Below, one piece after another: positions 9,957-19,131 of a stretch of DNA of 64,000 bases. This DNA is from Orbus hercynius. Lineage in GTDB: Bacteria; Pseudomonadota; Gammaproteobacteria; Enterobacterales; Orbaceae. Location of the stretch: NCBI RefSeq assembly GCF_003634275.1, contig NZ_RBWY01000003.1, forward strand, positions 227,334 to 291,333, given 5' to 3'. The stretch's first letter is position 1; each line of letters starts with the position of its first letter. The notes under the pieces were generated by a model that worked only from the letters and a program-made list of their open reading frames with translations, was not told the origin of the DNA and did not search any database. The position numbers and the translations under genes were made by a program.

Positions 9957-11153
9957 TTAATTGGTATGATTGAATGCTCTGGCGAGCAAACCTTTGCCTT
10001 GATAGTCAAATTTACCAGCACAGTAGGCAATAAAAACTGACTCTCCTGCCGTGATAGTCACGCGATTAGTTACAGTTGATAGTGTCACTTTGCCTTCTAG
10101 ACAAAAAATAATTTCGGCACTGCGAATGAATTGTGAGCATTGTTGCTCATCGCTATTGATGATTTCAAACGCAAAATCGTTCACCGGCACGGGAAAATCA
10201 ACTTTATTATCCTGTTGAACTGGTGTTGTCAGTAATTGCTCAGGTACAATGCTGTGAAATGTTGTGTTATCAAACAGCTCATCAATATCAATATGTTTAC
10301 TCGTTAGCCCAGCTCGTAGTACATTATCAGAGTTGGCCATAATTTCTAGCCCAGTCCCTTGCAGATAGGCATGGGGCGTTTGCGCCTTTAAAAACATCGC
10401 TTGATGGGGTTCTAATCGAACGAGATTGAGAATTAAAGGTGAAAATAGCCCACTATCATTTGGGTATTGTAAGGCCATGTTTTTGATTGTTGTAAACGCA
10501 ATCTCATGTTTATGTTCAATACTGGATAACAAGGCGGATATTGCGTGTTGCTTCTCATCATAATTTAAAGACAATATGCTATGAAAAAACGTCTTTAACC
10601 CATTATCCGTACGATCGTTTGCAAAGGTCTGAATATATTTCTCAAGCACTGGAATCGTTAATTGTGTGAATAATTCGATAATTTCAGCTATTGGCCGAAA
10701 TCCATTCATCGCCCAAAATGGCGTTAAGGCATAGATTAACTCCGGTTTATGATTCGCATCTTTGTAATTTCGCGTAGCTGAATCTAAAGGGATACCTAAT
10801 TGGTTTTCCTTGAGATAACCGAGTTTTGCTTTTGATAATTCTGGGTGCACCTGAACCGATAGTGGCATTTGTGCAGACAACACTTTAAATAAATAGGGCA
10901 GCCCATGATAACGATGATAGGTTTGTGCGCCAAGTATTGCTAATGGATCGTCAGCAATTAGTTGGTCGAGTTTTATTTTTGAACCATCGGCGCTTATTGC
11001 TGTTGATGTGCCAGCAGGGTGTGCGCCCATCCATATTTCTGCTTGTGGTAGATTGGTTGGATTACTGATGTTAAATAGCTCAGACAATGCTGTTTTAGAG
11101 CCCCAGTCGTAATTTTTTATGGTGTTATCTAATTTCCACATTGTATATTGCAT
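9957..11153 (-). CDS. manA: Mannose-6-phosphate isomerase, class I
   Basis: About 398 aa from the ATG at 11153, chosen because GGGGAA sits at ribosome-site distance and because MWKLDNTIKNYDWGSK then aligns with the E. coli N terminus. Upstream in-frame ATGs at 11165 and 11192 exist. Zinc-site segments SVQVHPE, NHKPELIYALTP and TPHAYLQGTGLEIMANSDN are intact. It converts mannose-6-P, delivered by the neighbouring PTS, to fructose-6-P for glycolysis. It is the last gene of the man operon, directly after DUF956. Confidence 0.93.
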   Translation of the reverse strand: MQYTMWKLDNTIKNYDWGSKTALSELFNISNPTNLPQAEIWMGAHPAGTSTAISADGSKIKLDQLIADDPLAILGAQTYHRYHGLPYLFKVLSAQMPLSVQVHPELSKAKLGYLKENQLGIPLDSATRNYKDANHKPELIYALTPFWAMNGFRPIAEIIELFTQLTIPVLEKYIQTFANDRTDNGLKTFFHSILSLNYDEKQHAISALLSSIEHKHEIAFTTIKNMALQYPNDSGLFSPLILNLVRLEPHQAMFLKAQTPHAYLQGTGLEIMANSDNVLRAGLTSKHIDIDELFDNTTFHSIVPEQLLTTPVQQDNKVDFPVPVNDFAFEIINSDEQQCSQFIRSAEIIFCLEGKVTLSTVTNRVTITAGESVFIAYCAGKFDYQGKGLLARAFNHTN

Positions 11154-11192
11154 AGTATTCCCCATAAGTATTGAAATAGATGGCGATGGCAC

Positions 11193-11567
11193 TTAATTTT
11201 TCGGTTTTTTCTTTTTAAAGGCACGAATGATGATATCAAAGAATCCTAATGATCTCACCATTTTAGGGCCTTCAATATAAACTCGGATTGCCCTTAGCAC
11301 TTTTTTAGACTCTTTTGATGCGAATGTAAATGAACCATTGCGTTTAGTTTGAATTGTGTAACGAGGAATCCATCGACCACCAAACATGACCGATGCGATA
11401 ACATAGTCGACTTCTTCCCAGGGGATTTGAATATATTTACGGCTATCACGGCTATGGTAGAATTCAAAAGCCTGATCGCCAACCATGATCTCGCCATATT
11501 CGGATAAGCCCATAAAAGCGGTTCCTTTAATAACCAAGTCCACTTTTGTATTTAATGATTGAACCAT
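11193..11567 (-). CDS. DUF956 family protein (ManO-type, mannose PTS accessory)
   Basis: 124-aa protein starting MVQSLNTKVDLVIKGTAF with MFGGRWIPRYTIQTK and a basic C-terminal tail (RAFKKKKPKN). This is the DUF956 signature, a family almost always found beside mannose-family PTS genes and implicated in their regulation in lactic acid bacteria. It sits between manZ and manA. A terminator hairpin in front of it suggests lower expression than manXYZ. Its biochemical function is not evident. Confidence 0.8.
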   Translation of the reverse strand: MVQSLNTKVDLVIKGTAFMGLSEYGEIMVGDQAFEFYHSRDSRKYIQIPWEEVDYVIASVMFGGRWIPRYTIQTKRNGSFTFASKESKKVLRAIRVYIEGPKMVRSLGFFDIIIRAFKKKKPKN

Positions 11568-11597
11568 TGTTACTCACTTTGATGATAAAGACGATAA

Positions 11598-11619
11598 AAA
11601 AGCCTAGATAAACTAGGCT
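11598..11619 (-). terminator. Intra-operon terminator between manZ and DUF956
   Basis: Read on the minus strand: stem AGCCTAG/CTAGGCT with a 5-base loop, then TTTTTTATCG. It lies 25 bases after the manZ stop and before DUF956-manA. It probably reduces, rather than abolishes, transcription of the last two genes. Confidence 0.75.
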
Positions 11620-11643
11620 CTATATTATTATGGTACTAATGAA

Positions 11644-12555
11644 TTATAAAAGACCAATTAGGTGACCTGCAATACCGACGATAAATAATCCAAGGATGAT
11701 AGCGATCGGTGACACTTTACGTTTTAATAACCACATGCACAAAAATGTTAACAGTAATGGCATGAGCCCTGGAATGAGCTGATCTAAGTTATTTTGCAAG
11801 GTTGTGACCTTGTCTTGGGTAAGCGCTAAACCTTGTTTAACTTGCAGGAATGCATCTTGTATCCCTTGACCACCTGCTGGTAATTGATCCCAATCAATAA
11901 CTGCTTTGGGATCGAGTTTCACCACCGAGATGATTGGCTTAAAGTCAATTGATACCCATCTTTGTACCAAAGCGGCTAGCACAAACATACCCAGTATAGA
12001 GGCGCCTTTAGTAATTTTTTGCAGTAAACCACCAGACAGATTGTCGGTAATTTTAGAACCGGTACGATAACCAAACTCTTGGGTGTACCACATAAAGCCC
12101 CAACGAATGATATTCCATAAGACGAAAAATAGAATGGGTCCCATAATATTACCGCTCATGGCAAGTGATGCGCCAAGTGCGCCAAGCATAGGTCTGACTG
12201 TAAACCAGAATACCGGATCACCAACACCGGCTAAAGGCCCCATCATCCCAACTTTAACCCCTTGAATGGCAACATCATCGACAGCCGCGCCATTCGCGCG
12301 CTCTTCTTCTAGTGCTAAGGTTACACCTAATATTGGCGAGGCAAGATAAGGATGCGTATTAAAGAACTCTAAGTGACGTTTTAATGCCGCAGAGCGATCT
12401 TCTTGTGTTTTATACAGCTTTTTAATAGCCGGGATCATAGAAAATGCCCAACCGCCATTTTGCATGCGTTCGTAATTCCAAGAACCTTGTAAAAAAGTTG
12501 AGCGCCACGCAACAGACAGACGATCACCTTTAGTTAGTTTAATTTTTTGTTCCAT
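11644..12555 (-). CDS. manZ: PTS mannose-family transporter subunit IID
   Basis: 303-aa EIID subunit. The N terminus contains LSVAWRSTFLQGSWNYERMQ, and GVKVGMMGPLAGVGDP and FWFTVRPMLGALGASLA are classic EIID motifs. Membrane segments are concentrated after residue 110, and it ends in a hydrophobic hairpin (residues about 260-303). It forms the sugar channel with ManY; phosphate comes from ManX. Length is about 20 aa more than E. coli ManZ. Seventeen bases separate it from manY, with a good GGAGGAT ribosome site. Confidence 0.93.
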   Translation of the reverse strand: MEQKIKLTKGDRLSVAWRSTFLQGSWNYERMQNGGWAFSMIPAIKKLYKTQEDRSAALKRHLEFFNTHPYLASPILGVTLALEEERANGAAVDDVAIQGVKVGMMGPLAGVGDPVFWFTVRPMLGALGASLAMSGNIMGPILFFVLWNIIRWGFMWYTQEFGYRTGSKITDNLSGGLLQKITKGASILGMFVLAALVQRWVSIDFKPIISVVKLDPKAVIDWDQLPAGGQGIQDAFLQVKQGLALTQDKVTTLQNNLDQLIPGLMPLLLTFLCMWLLKRKVSPIAIILGLFIVGIAGHLIGLL

Positions 12556-12572
12556 TTTTTATCCTCCAGTTC

Positions 12573-13373
12573 TTAGTAATCATTTAAAATATCATCAAGT
12601 GGATCACCAGTGTTGCCACCGTTCGATGAATTACCACGTTCTGAAAGATTGAGATAAATAAGTGCTAAAGCAATACCTAAGGCACCAAGTGCAATCAAGG
12701 TTAATTGTGATATTGCCGCGACAACAAAACCAATGATAAAAAATGGCCAGACTTCTCTATTTGCCATCATGTTAATTACCATCGCATAACCAACAGCAAC
12801 TACCATACCGCCACCAATAGCCATACCTGTTGTTAACCATTCTGGCATAGAATTTAGTGCTGCTTGCACCGCTTCAGCCGGAATAAATATGAGTGCCGTT
12901 GCCGGAATTGCGATACGTAATCCCTGTAAACAGATAGCTAAAATTTGTAATAATTCGATTTTGCGAATACTACCGTGTTCAGCCGCGGAATCCATCATAT
13001 GCACGAGTGGAACCGCAATGGTACGCACAATCATCGTTAAGAATAATCCTGCTACAGCAAGTGGAATCGCAACCGCGATAGCTGTTGATACACCGGCAAC
13101 ACCTTGACCACTTAATACTAAAATAATGGCCGAGGCAACCGATGCGAGTGCAGCATCGGGCGCGACAGCGGCACCAATGTTAGCCCATCCTAAGGCAATC
13201 ATTTGTAATGTACCGCCGAGGATAACACAGGCGGTAAGATTGCCAGTGACTAATCCAATTAGGGTACACGCAACGAGTGGCTGATGGAATTGAAATTGGT
13301 CTAAGATGCCTTCCATTCCTGCTAAAAAGGCAACAAATATAACCAATATAATTGAAATAATTGATAAATCCAT
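12573..13373 (-). CDS. manY: PTS mannose-family transporter subunit IIC
   Basis: 266-aa polytopic EIIC subunit, starting MDLSIISIILVIFVAFLAGM, with the family motifs QPLVACTLIGLVTGN and LGGTLQMIALGWANIGAA. Many hydrophobic helices and a hydrophilic tail (NSSNGGNTGDPLDD) are visible. It recognises and translocates hexoses (mannose, glucose, glucosamine) with ManZ. Length equals E. coli ManY. It lies 15 bases after manX in the same operon. Confidence 0.93.
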   Translation of the reverse strand: MDLSIISIILVIFVAFLAGMEGILDQFQFHQPLVACTLIGLVTGNLTACVILGGTLQMIALGWANIGAAVAPDAALASVASAIILVLSGQGVAGVSTAIAVAIPLAVAGLFLTMIVRTIAVPLVHMMDSAAEHGSIRKIELLQILAICLQGLRIAIPATALIFIPAEAVQAALNSMPEWLTTGMAIGGGMVVAVGYAMVINMMANREVWPFFIIGFVVAAISQLTLIALGALGIALALIYLNLSERGNSSNGGNTGDPLDDILNDY

Positions 13374-13388
13374 AATTAACCTCTTGAG

Positions 13389-14363
13389 TTATTTTTTTTG
13401 CTCAGCTAATTCCGTTTTCGCTTTTTTCAATAATTCATCAAGATTATCTTGTGAGTCATTGGGTACTTTACGAATATCGAATTTCACATTTTTTTGTTTG
13501 AGTTGTTCGAAAGCAGCAATATCATTGTTATCTAATGAAATCACTTTACTTACCACCACTTTACCAACAGAGTGCGCCATTGATCCAATATTAAGTTCGT
13601 TAATTTCAAGGCCACCATCCATTGCACGTACCACATCTTGCGGGTTTTCAAATAATAGTAATGCTTTTGTTGCGCCAAAACGCGGATCGTTGGCAACTTC
13701 AATGATTTTACTAATTGGAACGACATTAGCTTTTACGCCTGGGGGGGCCGCTTCTTCAATTAATTTTTTACGCAGAGTATCTTTTGCCACGCCATCGGAT
13801 ACAACAATGATCCGATTTGGATTGGTTGCTTTTGTCCAAGCGGTTGCGACTTGGCCATGTAATAGACGAGAATCGACTCGAGCAAGTACGATATTGATTT
13901 TACCATTACCAACAACGGTACTCGTTGATGCACGTTCTTTATTGGTTGCGGATTTATCACTCTTTGCGATAACTGCATTAGTATTAATACCGTCTTTTGC
14001 GGGCTCCAGAATTTGTGTTGCAATTTCAAGTGCTGATTCAGATGAAAGCCGAGCGGAATAAGCTTCGATAAGCATCGGGAGATTTAAACCAGAAACAATA
14101 AGCCATTTACCTTGGTGTGAATCACACAAACCATTAGCCTGATTAAATGGCGTTCCTCCCCATAAATCAACTAAAAATAGCACTTCATCTTGATTATCGA
14201 AAGTTGCGATTGCATCTTTCATTCTTTCTTTTAAACTTTCAGGACTATCACTTGGGTGTAAAGTAACGGCTTTAACGTTTTCTTGTTCACCAAATATCAT
14301 TGAACCTGATTGTAGAATACCATCAGCAAAGTCACCATGACTTGCCAGGATTATTCCTACCAT
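13389..14363 (-). CDS. manX: PTS mannose-family EIIAB component
   Basis: 324-aa soluble phosphotransferase. The EIIA domain (residues 1 to about 130) has the phosphorylated His9 in ILASHGDFA. An Ala/Thr/Ser-rich linker (about 133-153) follows, then the EIIB domain with ARVDSRLLHGQV, where His169 receives the phosphate. It passes phosphate from HPr to the incoming sugar at ManYZ. First gene of the operon, with an AGGAGGT ribosome site. A small stem CACCG/CGGTG lies in its leader at 14386-14400. Confidence 0.94.
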   Translation of the reverse strand: MVGIILASHGDFADGILQSGSMIFGEQENVKAVTLHPSDSPESLKERMKDAIATFDNQDEVLFLVDLWGGTPFNQANGLCDSHQGKWLIVSGLNLPMLIEAYSARLSSESALEIATQILEPAKDGINTNAVIAKSDKSATNKERASTSTVVGNGKINIVLARVDSRLLHGQVATAWTKATNPNRIIVVSDGVAKDTLRKKLIEEAAPPGVKANVVPISKIIEVANDPRFGATKALLLFENPQDVVRAMDGGLEINELNIGSMAHSVGKVVVSKVISLDNNDIAAFEQLKQKNVKFDIRKVPNDSQDNLDELLKKAKTELAEQKK

Positions 14364-14582
14364 TTTACCTCCTATTTATACACATCACCGATTGGCGGTG
14401 TAAATTGTCTGAATTTCAAAATTGTGATGACTTTAATAAAAGTATTTGTTGTACAGCTTTAAATATGGCATCGCCATTTTTACAACAGATTCACAACTTA
14501 TACTTATAATATACTCTTTTAAAAGTTAAAATGCTGTTAACTATGTCATAAAACGGCTATTTAAATACTGTAAAATAAGTGC

Positions 14583-14588
14583 TATACT
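14583..14588 (+). promoter_or_regulatory. Likely -10 box of the thrS promoter
   Basis: TATACT at 14583-14588 in an AT-rich region about 100 bases before thrS. The matching -35 (TTTAAA near 14560) is weak. Inferred from sequence only. Confidence 0.45.
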
Positions 14589-14598
14589 GCGCGGTCAT

Positions 14599-14685
14599 AA
14601 AATTTGTATTCAACAGAATTTAAAACTGAGCTTATTATATGTGCGCTTTCGTGTGGCGCACCACTGTAGTAAATCGTTAAGGAAT
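14599..14685 (+). promoter_or_regulatory. thrS leader with ThrRS operator-like hairpin
   Basis: The 5' leader has an upstream AT-rich hairpin (about 14600-14622). Next comes the hairpin GTGCGC/GCGCAC at 14641-14661. Closing its U-G pair leaves a seven-base loop TTCGTGT that reads like an anticodon loop with U33 and the Thr anticodon CGU. E. coli ThrRS binds such an anticodon-like domain in its own mRNA just upstream of the ribosome site to repress translation. Here it lies 28 bases before the start, followed by AAGGAA. Confidence 0.65.
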
Positions 14686-14689
14686 TACC

Positions 14690-16618
14690 ATGCCAATTAT
14701 TACTCTTCCTGACGGAAGTCAACGTCAATTTGAACAAGCAGTTACTATTCTTGAAGTTGCTCAAAGCATTGGAGCTGGGCTTGCTAAAGCCTGCATCGCG
14801 GGTGTTGTTAATGGTGAGCGCAAAGATGCTTGTGATTTAATTAACCAAGATGCGACACTTGCCATTATTACCGCTAAAGATGATAACGGACTGGAAATTA
14901 TTCGCCACTCTTGTGCTCATTTGCTCGGGCACGCTATCAAGCAACTTTGGCCAAATACCAAAATGGCCATTGGTCCAACGATTGATAATGGTTTTTACTA
15001 CGATGTTGATTTAGATCACACGCTAACACAAGAAGATCTTGATGCGCTTGAAAAGCGTATGTTGGAACTGGCTAAAACAAATTATGATGTTGTGAAAAAA
15101 GTGGTAACGTGGCAAGAGGCATATGATGTGTTTACACAGCGTAATGAGCCTTATAAATTAGCTATTTTAGATGAGAATATTGCTAAAGATGCAACGCCGG
15201 CTTTATATCATCATCAAGAATATATTGATATGTGTCGCGGTCCTCACGTGCCTAACATGCGTTTTTGTCATCATTTTAAATTACAAAAAATTGCAGGTGC
15301 CTACTGGCGGGGTGATAGTGATAACAAAATGTTACAACGTATTTATGGTACGGCATGGGCGGATAAGAAACAACTTGATGCATACCTGCAATTTTTAGAA
15401 GAAGCCGCTAAACGTGATCACCGCCGTATTGGTAAACAACTTGATTTGTATCATATGCAAGAAGAAGCACCCGGCATGGTGTTTTGGCATAATGATGGTT
15501 GGACTATCTTTAGAGAACTTGAAGCATTTGTACGCTTAAAGTTAAAAGAGTATCAATATCAGGAAGTAAAAGGTCCATTTATGATGGATCGTGTGCTGTG
15601 GGAGAAAACCGGGCACTGGGCAAATTATAAAGATCTAATGTTTACCACATCATCGGAGAACCGCGAATATTGCATTAAACCAATGAACTGCCCTGGTCAT
15701 GTCCAGATTTTTAATCAAGGCTTAAAATCATATCGCGATTTACCATTAAGAATGGCTGAATTTGGTAGCTGTCATCGTAACGAGCCATCGGGGTCTTTAC
15801 ATGGCTTAATGCGTGTTCGTGGCTTTACGCAAGATGATGCCCATATATTTTGTACAGAAAGCATGATTCGCCAAGAAGTGAACAGCTGTATTAAGATGGT
15901 TTATGATATGTACAGCACTTTTGGATTTAAAGATATTACTGTTAAGTTATCTACTCGCCCTGAAAAACGTATTGGTCGTGAAGAAGCGTGGGATATTGCG
16001 GAAAGAGATTTAGCTGAGTGCTTAACTGAAAATGGTATTGAATTTGAGTATCTTCCCGGTGAAGGTGCATTTTACGGTCCAAAAATTGAATTTACACTTC
16101 ACGACTGCTTGGGCCGTGCTTGGCAGTGTGGTACGGTTCAGTTAGATTTCATGTTGCCAGATCGCCTTGACGCCAACTATGTTGGTGAAGATAATGATAG
16201 ACATACTCCAGTAATGATTCACCGAGCTATTTTGGGATCAATGGAGCGCTTTATCGGTATCTTAACTGAAAACTGTGCAGGATTTTTCCCTACCTGGCTG
16301 GCACCGACTCAAGTGGTGGTGATTAATATTACTGATAATCAAGCGGAATATGTTAAAACGTTAACTGAGAAACTACAGCAAGCAGGTATTCGCGCCAAGG
16401 CTGATCTCAGAAATGAAAAAATGGGTTTTAAAATTCGTGAGCATACTTTAAAACGTGTTCCTTATATGTTGGTGTGTGGTGATAAGGAAGTTGAGACCGG
16501 AAAAGTTTCAGTTCGTACACGCCAAGGTAAAGATCTTGGTAGCTTTGAAGTCGAACATGTTGTAGAATTGCTACAAAACGAAATTCGTACTCGTTCTTTG
16601 GATCAAATCGGTGAATAG
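14690..16618 (+). CDS. thrS: Threonyl-tRNA synthetase
   Basis: 642 aa, the E. coli length. Domains in order: TGS (about 1-61), editing domain (about 62-225, with [10 protein letters not shown] and CRGPHVPN), class II catalytic core (about 243-535, zinc-site MNCPGH, motif 2 [11 protein letters not shown], motif 3 [14 protein letters not shown]) and anticodon-binding domain (to the end). It charges tRNA-Thr and edits Ser-tRNA-Thr. First gene of the translation cluster continuing into infC. Translation is probably autoregulated by the anticodon-like hairpin in the leader. Confidence 0.98.
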   Translation: MPIITLPDGSQRQFEQAVTILEVAQSIGAGLAKACIAGVVNGERKDACDLINQDATLAIITAKDDNGLEIIRHSCAHLLGHAIKQLWPNTKMAIGPTIDNGFYYDVDLDHTLTQEDLDALEKRMLELAKTNYDVVKKVVTWQEAYDVFTQRNEPYKLAILDENIAKDATPALYHHQEYIDMCRGPHVPNMRFCHHFKLQKIAGAYWRGDSDNKMLQRIYGTAWADKKQLDAYLQFLEEAAKRDHRRIGKQLDLYHMQEEAPGMVFWHNDGWTIFRELEAFVRLKLKEYQYQEVKGPFMMDRVLWEKTGHWANYKDLMFTTSSENREYCIKPMNCPGHVQIFNQGLKSYRDLPLRMAEFGSCHRNEPSGSLHGLMRVRGFTQDDAHIFCTESMIRQEVNSCIKMVYDMYSTFGFKDITVKLSTRPEKRIGREEAWDIAERDLAECLTENGIEFEYLPGEGAFYGPKIEFTLHDCLGRAWQCGTVQLDFMLPDRLDANYVGEDNDRHTPVMIHRAILGSMERFIGILTENCAGFFPTWLAPTQVVVINITDNQAEYVKTLTEKLQQAGIRAKADLRNEKMGFKIREHTLKRVPYMLVCGDKEVETGKVSVRTRQGKDLGSFEVEHVVELLQNEIRTRSLDQIGE

Positions 16619-16662
16619 GCTGATTTGATTTTATTATTGTTATTTGATTGGAGGATTTAGGT

Positions 16663-17202
16663 ATTAAAGCTGGTAAACGTATTCAAACAACTCGTGCACA
16701 TAAGATCAATGATGAAATAGCTGCACAGGAAGTCCGATTGACGGGTGTCGAAGGTGAACAGCTCGGTATCGTTAGTTTACATGAAGCGATAAAACAGGCT
16801 GAAGAACTTTCTTTAGATCTGGTCGAGATTAGCCCTAATGCCGAACCACCCGTTTGTCGTCTTATGGATTACGGCAAATTCATCTATGAAAAGAGCAAGG
16901 CAACAAAGGAACAGAAGAAGAAACAAAAAGTTGTTCAGGTTAAGGAAATTAAATTCCGACCTGGTACAGATGAAGGTGACTATCAGGTAAAACTCCGCAG
17001 CCTGATTCGCTTTCTTGAAGATGGTGATAAAGCCAAAGTTACACTACGATTCCGTGGTCGTGAAATGGCTCACCAACAGCTAGGCGCTGAAATGCTTGAT
17101 CGCATTAAAGATGATTTAGCTGATTTGGCTGTCGTTGAATCGTTTCCAACTAAGATTGAAGGACGTCAAATGATTATGGTGCTTGCACCGAAGAAGAAAT
17201 AA
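16663..17202 (+). CDS. infC: Translation initiation factor IF-3 (AUU start)
   Basis: About 179 aa. The coding region begins at the rare start codon ATT (16663-16665), followed by AAAGCTGGTAAACG, matching E. coli infC, which also uses AUU. The GGAGG ribosome site is at 16650-16654 with proper spacing. A TTG at 16648 overlaps that site and is not a credible start. Motifs [21 protein letters not shown] and [11 protein letters not shown] are intact. IF-3 discriminates against AUU starts, so this codon sets up negative autoregulation. Confidence 0.95.
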   Translation: MKAGKRIQTTRAHKINDEIAAQEVRLTGVEGEQLGIVSLHEAIKQAEELSLDLVEISPNAEPPVCRLMDYGKFIYEKSKATKEQKKKQKVVQVKEIKFRPGTDEGDYQVKLRSLIRFLEDGDKAKVTLRFRGREMAHQQLGAEMLDRIKDDLADLAVVESFPTKIEGRQMIMVLAPKKK

Positions 17203-17291
17203 TAAGGTTTTAGCAAGTTTACTGTTATTTTTTTGATAATTGTAACACCTTTTATTTTATATCATTAACAATGCGGATGTGGAAGTATATT

Positions 17292-17489
17292 ATGCCAAAA
17301 ATTAAAACTGTACGAGGCGCAGCAAAACGCTTCAAAAAAACAGCTTCTGGTGGGTTTAAACACAAGCAAGCAAACAAGAGTCATATCTTAACTAAGAAAT
17401 CGACAAAACGTAAACGTCATCTACGTGGTCTTACCATGGTTTCAAAGGGTGATTTAGGTTTAGTCAAAGCGTGTATTCCACACGTTTAA
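17292..17489 (+). CDS. rpmI: Ribosomal protein L35
   Basis: 65 aa from ATG 17292 ([20 protein letters not shown]), preceded by GGAAG. An upstream ATG at 17271 would add seven residues unlike any L35. Very basic, with the family ending [11 protein letters not shown] 50S subunit protein. It is followed 22 bases later by rplT; in E. coli, L20 represses both genes by binding the rpmI leader. Confidence 0.97.
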   Translation: MPKIKTVRGAAKRFKKTASGGFKHKQANKSHILTKKSTKRKRHLRGLTMVSKGDLGLVKACIPHV

Positions 17490-17493
17490 TTAA

Positions 17494-17865
<372 letters not shown>

Positions 17866-17872
17866 TGTTTGG

Positions 17873-17907
17873 ATTGAGGCCGAGTTATTTCGGCCTCAAT
17901 TTTATTT
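17873..17907 (+). terminator. Terminator after rplT
   Basis: Eleven-bp perfect stem ATTGAGGCCGA/TCGGCCTCAAT with a 6-base loop, then a T-rich stretch. It separates the thrS-rplT unit from the pheM-pheST unit. Confidence 0.9.
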
Positions 17908-17935
17908 TGATAATAAATGTGGACTAGTTGATTAT

Positions 17936-17980
17936 ATGAATGCAGTTTTTTTTCGTTTCTTTTTTAGCTTAATGAAATGA
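17936..17980 (+). CDS. pheM: Phenylalanine leader peptide PheM
   Basis: A 14-codon ORF reading MNAVFFRFFFSLMK then TGA. Five of its residues are Phe, in two blocks. The E. coli pheM peptide ([14 protein letters not shown]) has the same length and pattern. It lies between the rplT terminator and pheS, with a terminator hairpin 43 bases downstream. Ribosome stalling at the Phe codons when Phe-tRNA is scarce would favour transcription of pheST. Too short for ordinary gene finders. Confidence 0.92.
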   Translation: MNAVFFRFFFSLMK

Positions 17981-17989
17981 GTTCATTTT

Positions 17990-18046
17990 GAGGCAGAATG
18001 AAAACGAAAACGAATTGTAAAGGCCTCAGTTAGAGGCTTTTTTTTT
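17990..18046 (+). promoter_or_regulatory. pheST transcription attenuator
   Basis: Terminator stem GCCTC (18023-18027)/GAGGC (18033-18037) followed by a nine-T run. An upstream GAGGC (17990-17994) can pair with the same GCCTC, giving a mutually exclusive antiterminator. This is the standard layout for attenuation by the Phe-rich leader peptide just upstream. Confidence 0.85.
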
Positions 18047-18116
18047 ATCAAACGTTTATAAATTAAGTCAAATAGTTAAATCAAGATCACTCGATAAAAA
18101 GAGTAACCCAAATTAA

Positions 18117-19115
<999 letters not shown>

Positions 19116-19131
19116 TCAGGGAGAACCAAAC

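Noticed and set aside
13306..14061. 251-codon frame on the plus strand opposite manX
   Set aside because: Antisense shadow. manX on the other strand has full domain motifs.
14480..14500. Possible CRP site upstream of manX
   Set aside because: Only the TGTGA half is good; the second half is poor, so I did not list it as a feature.
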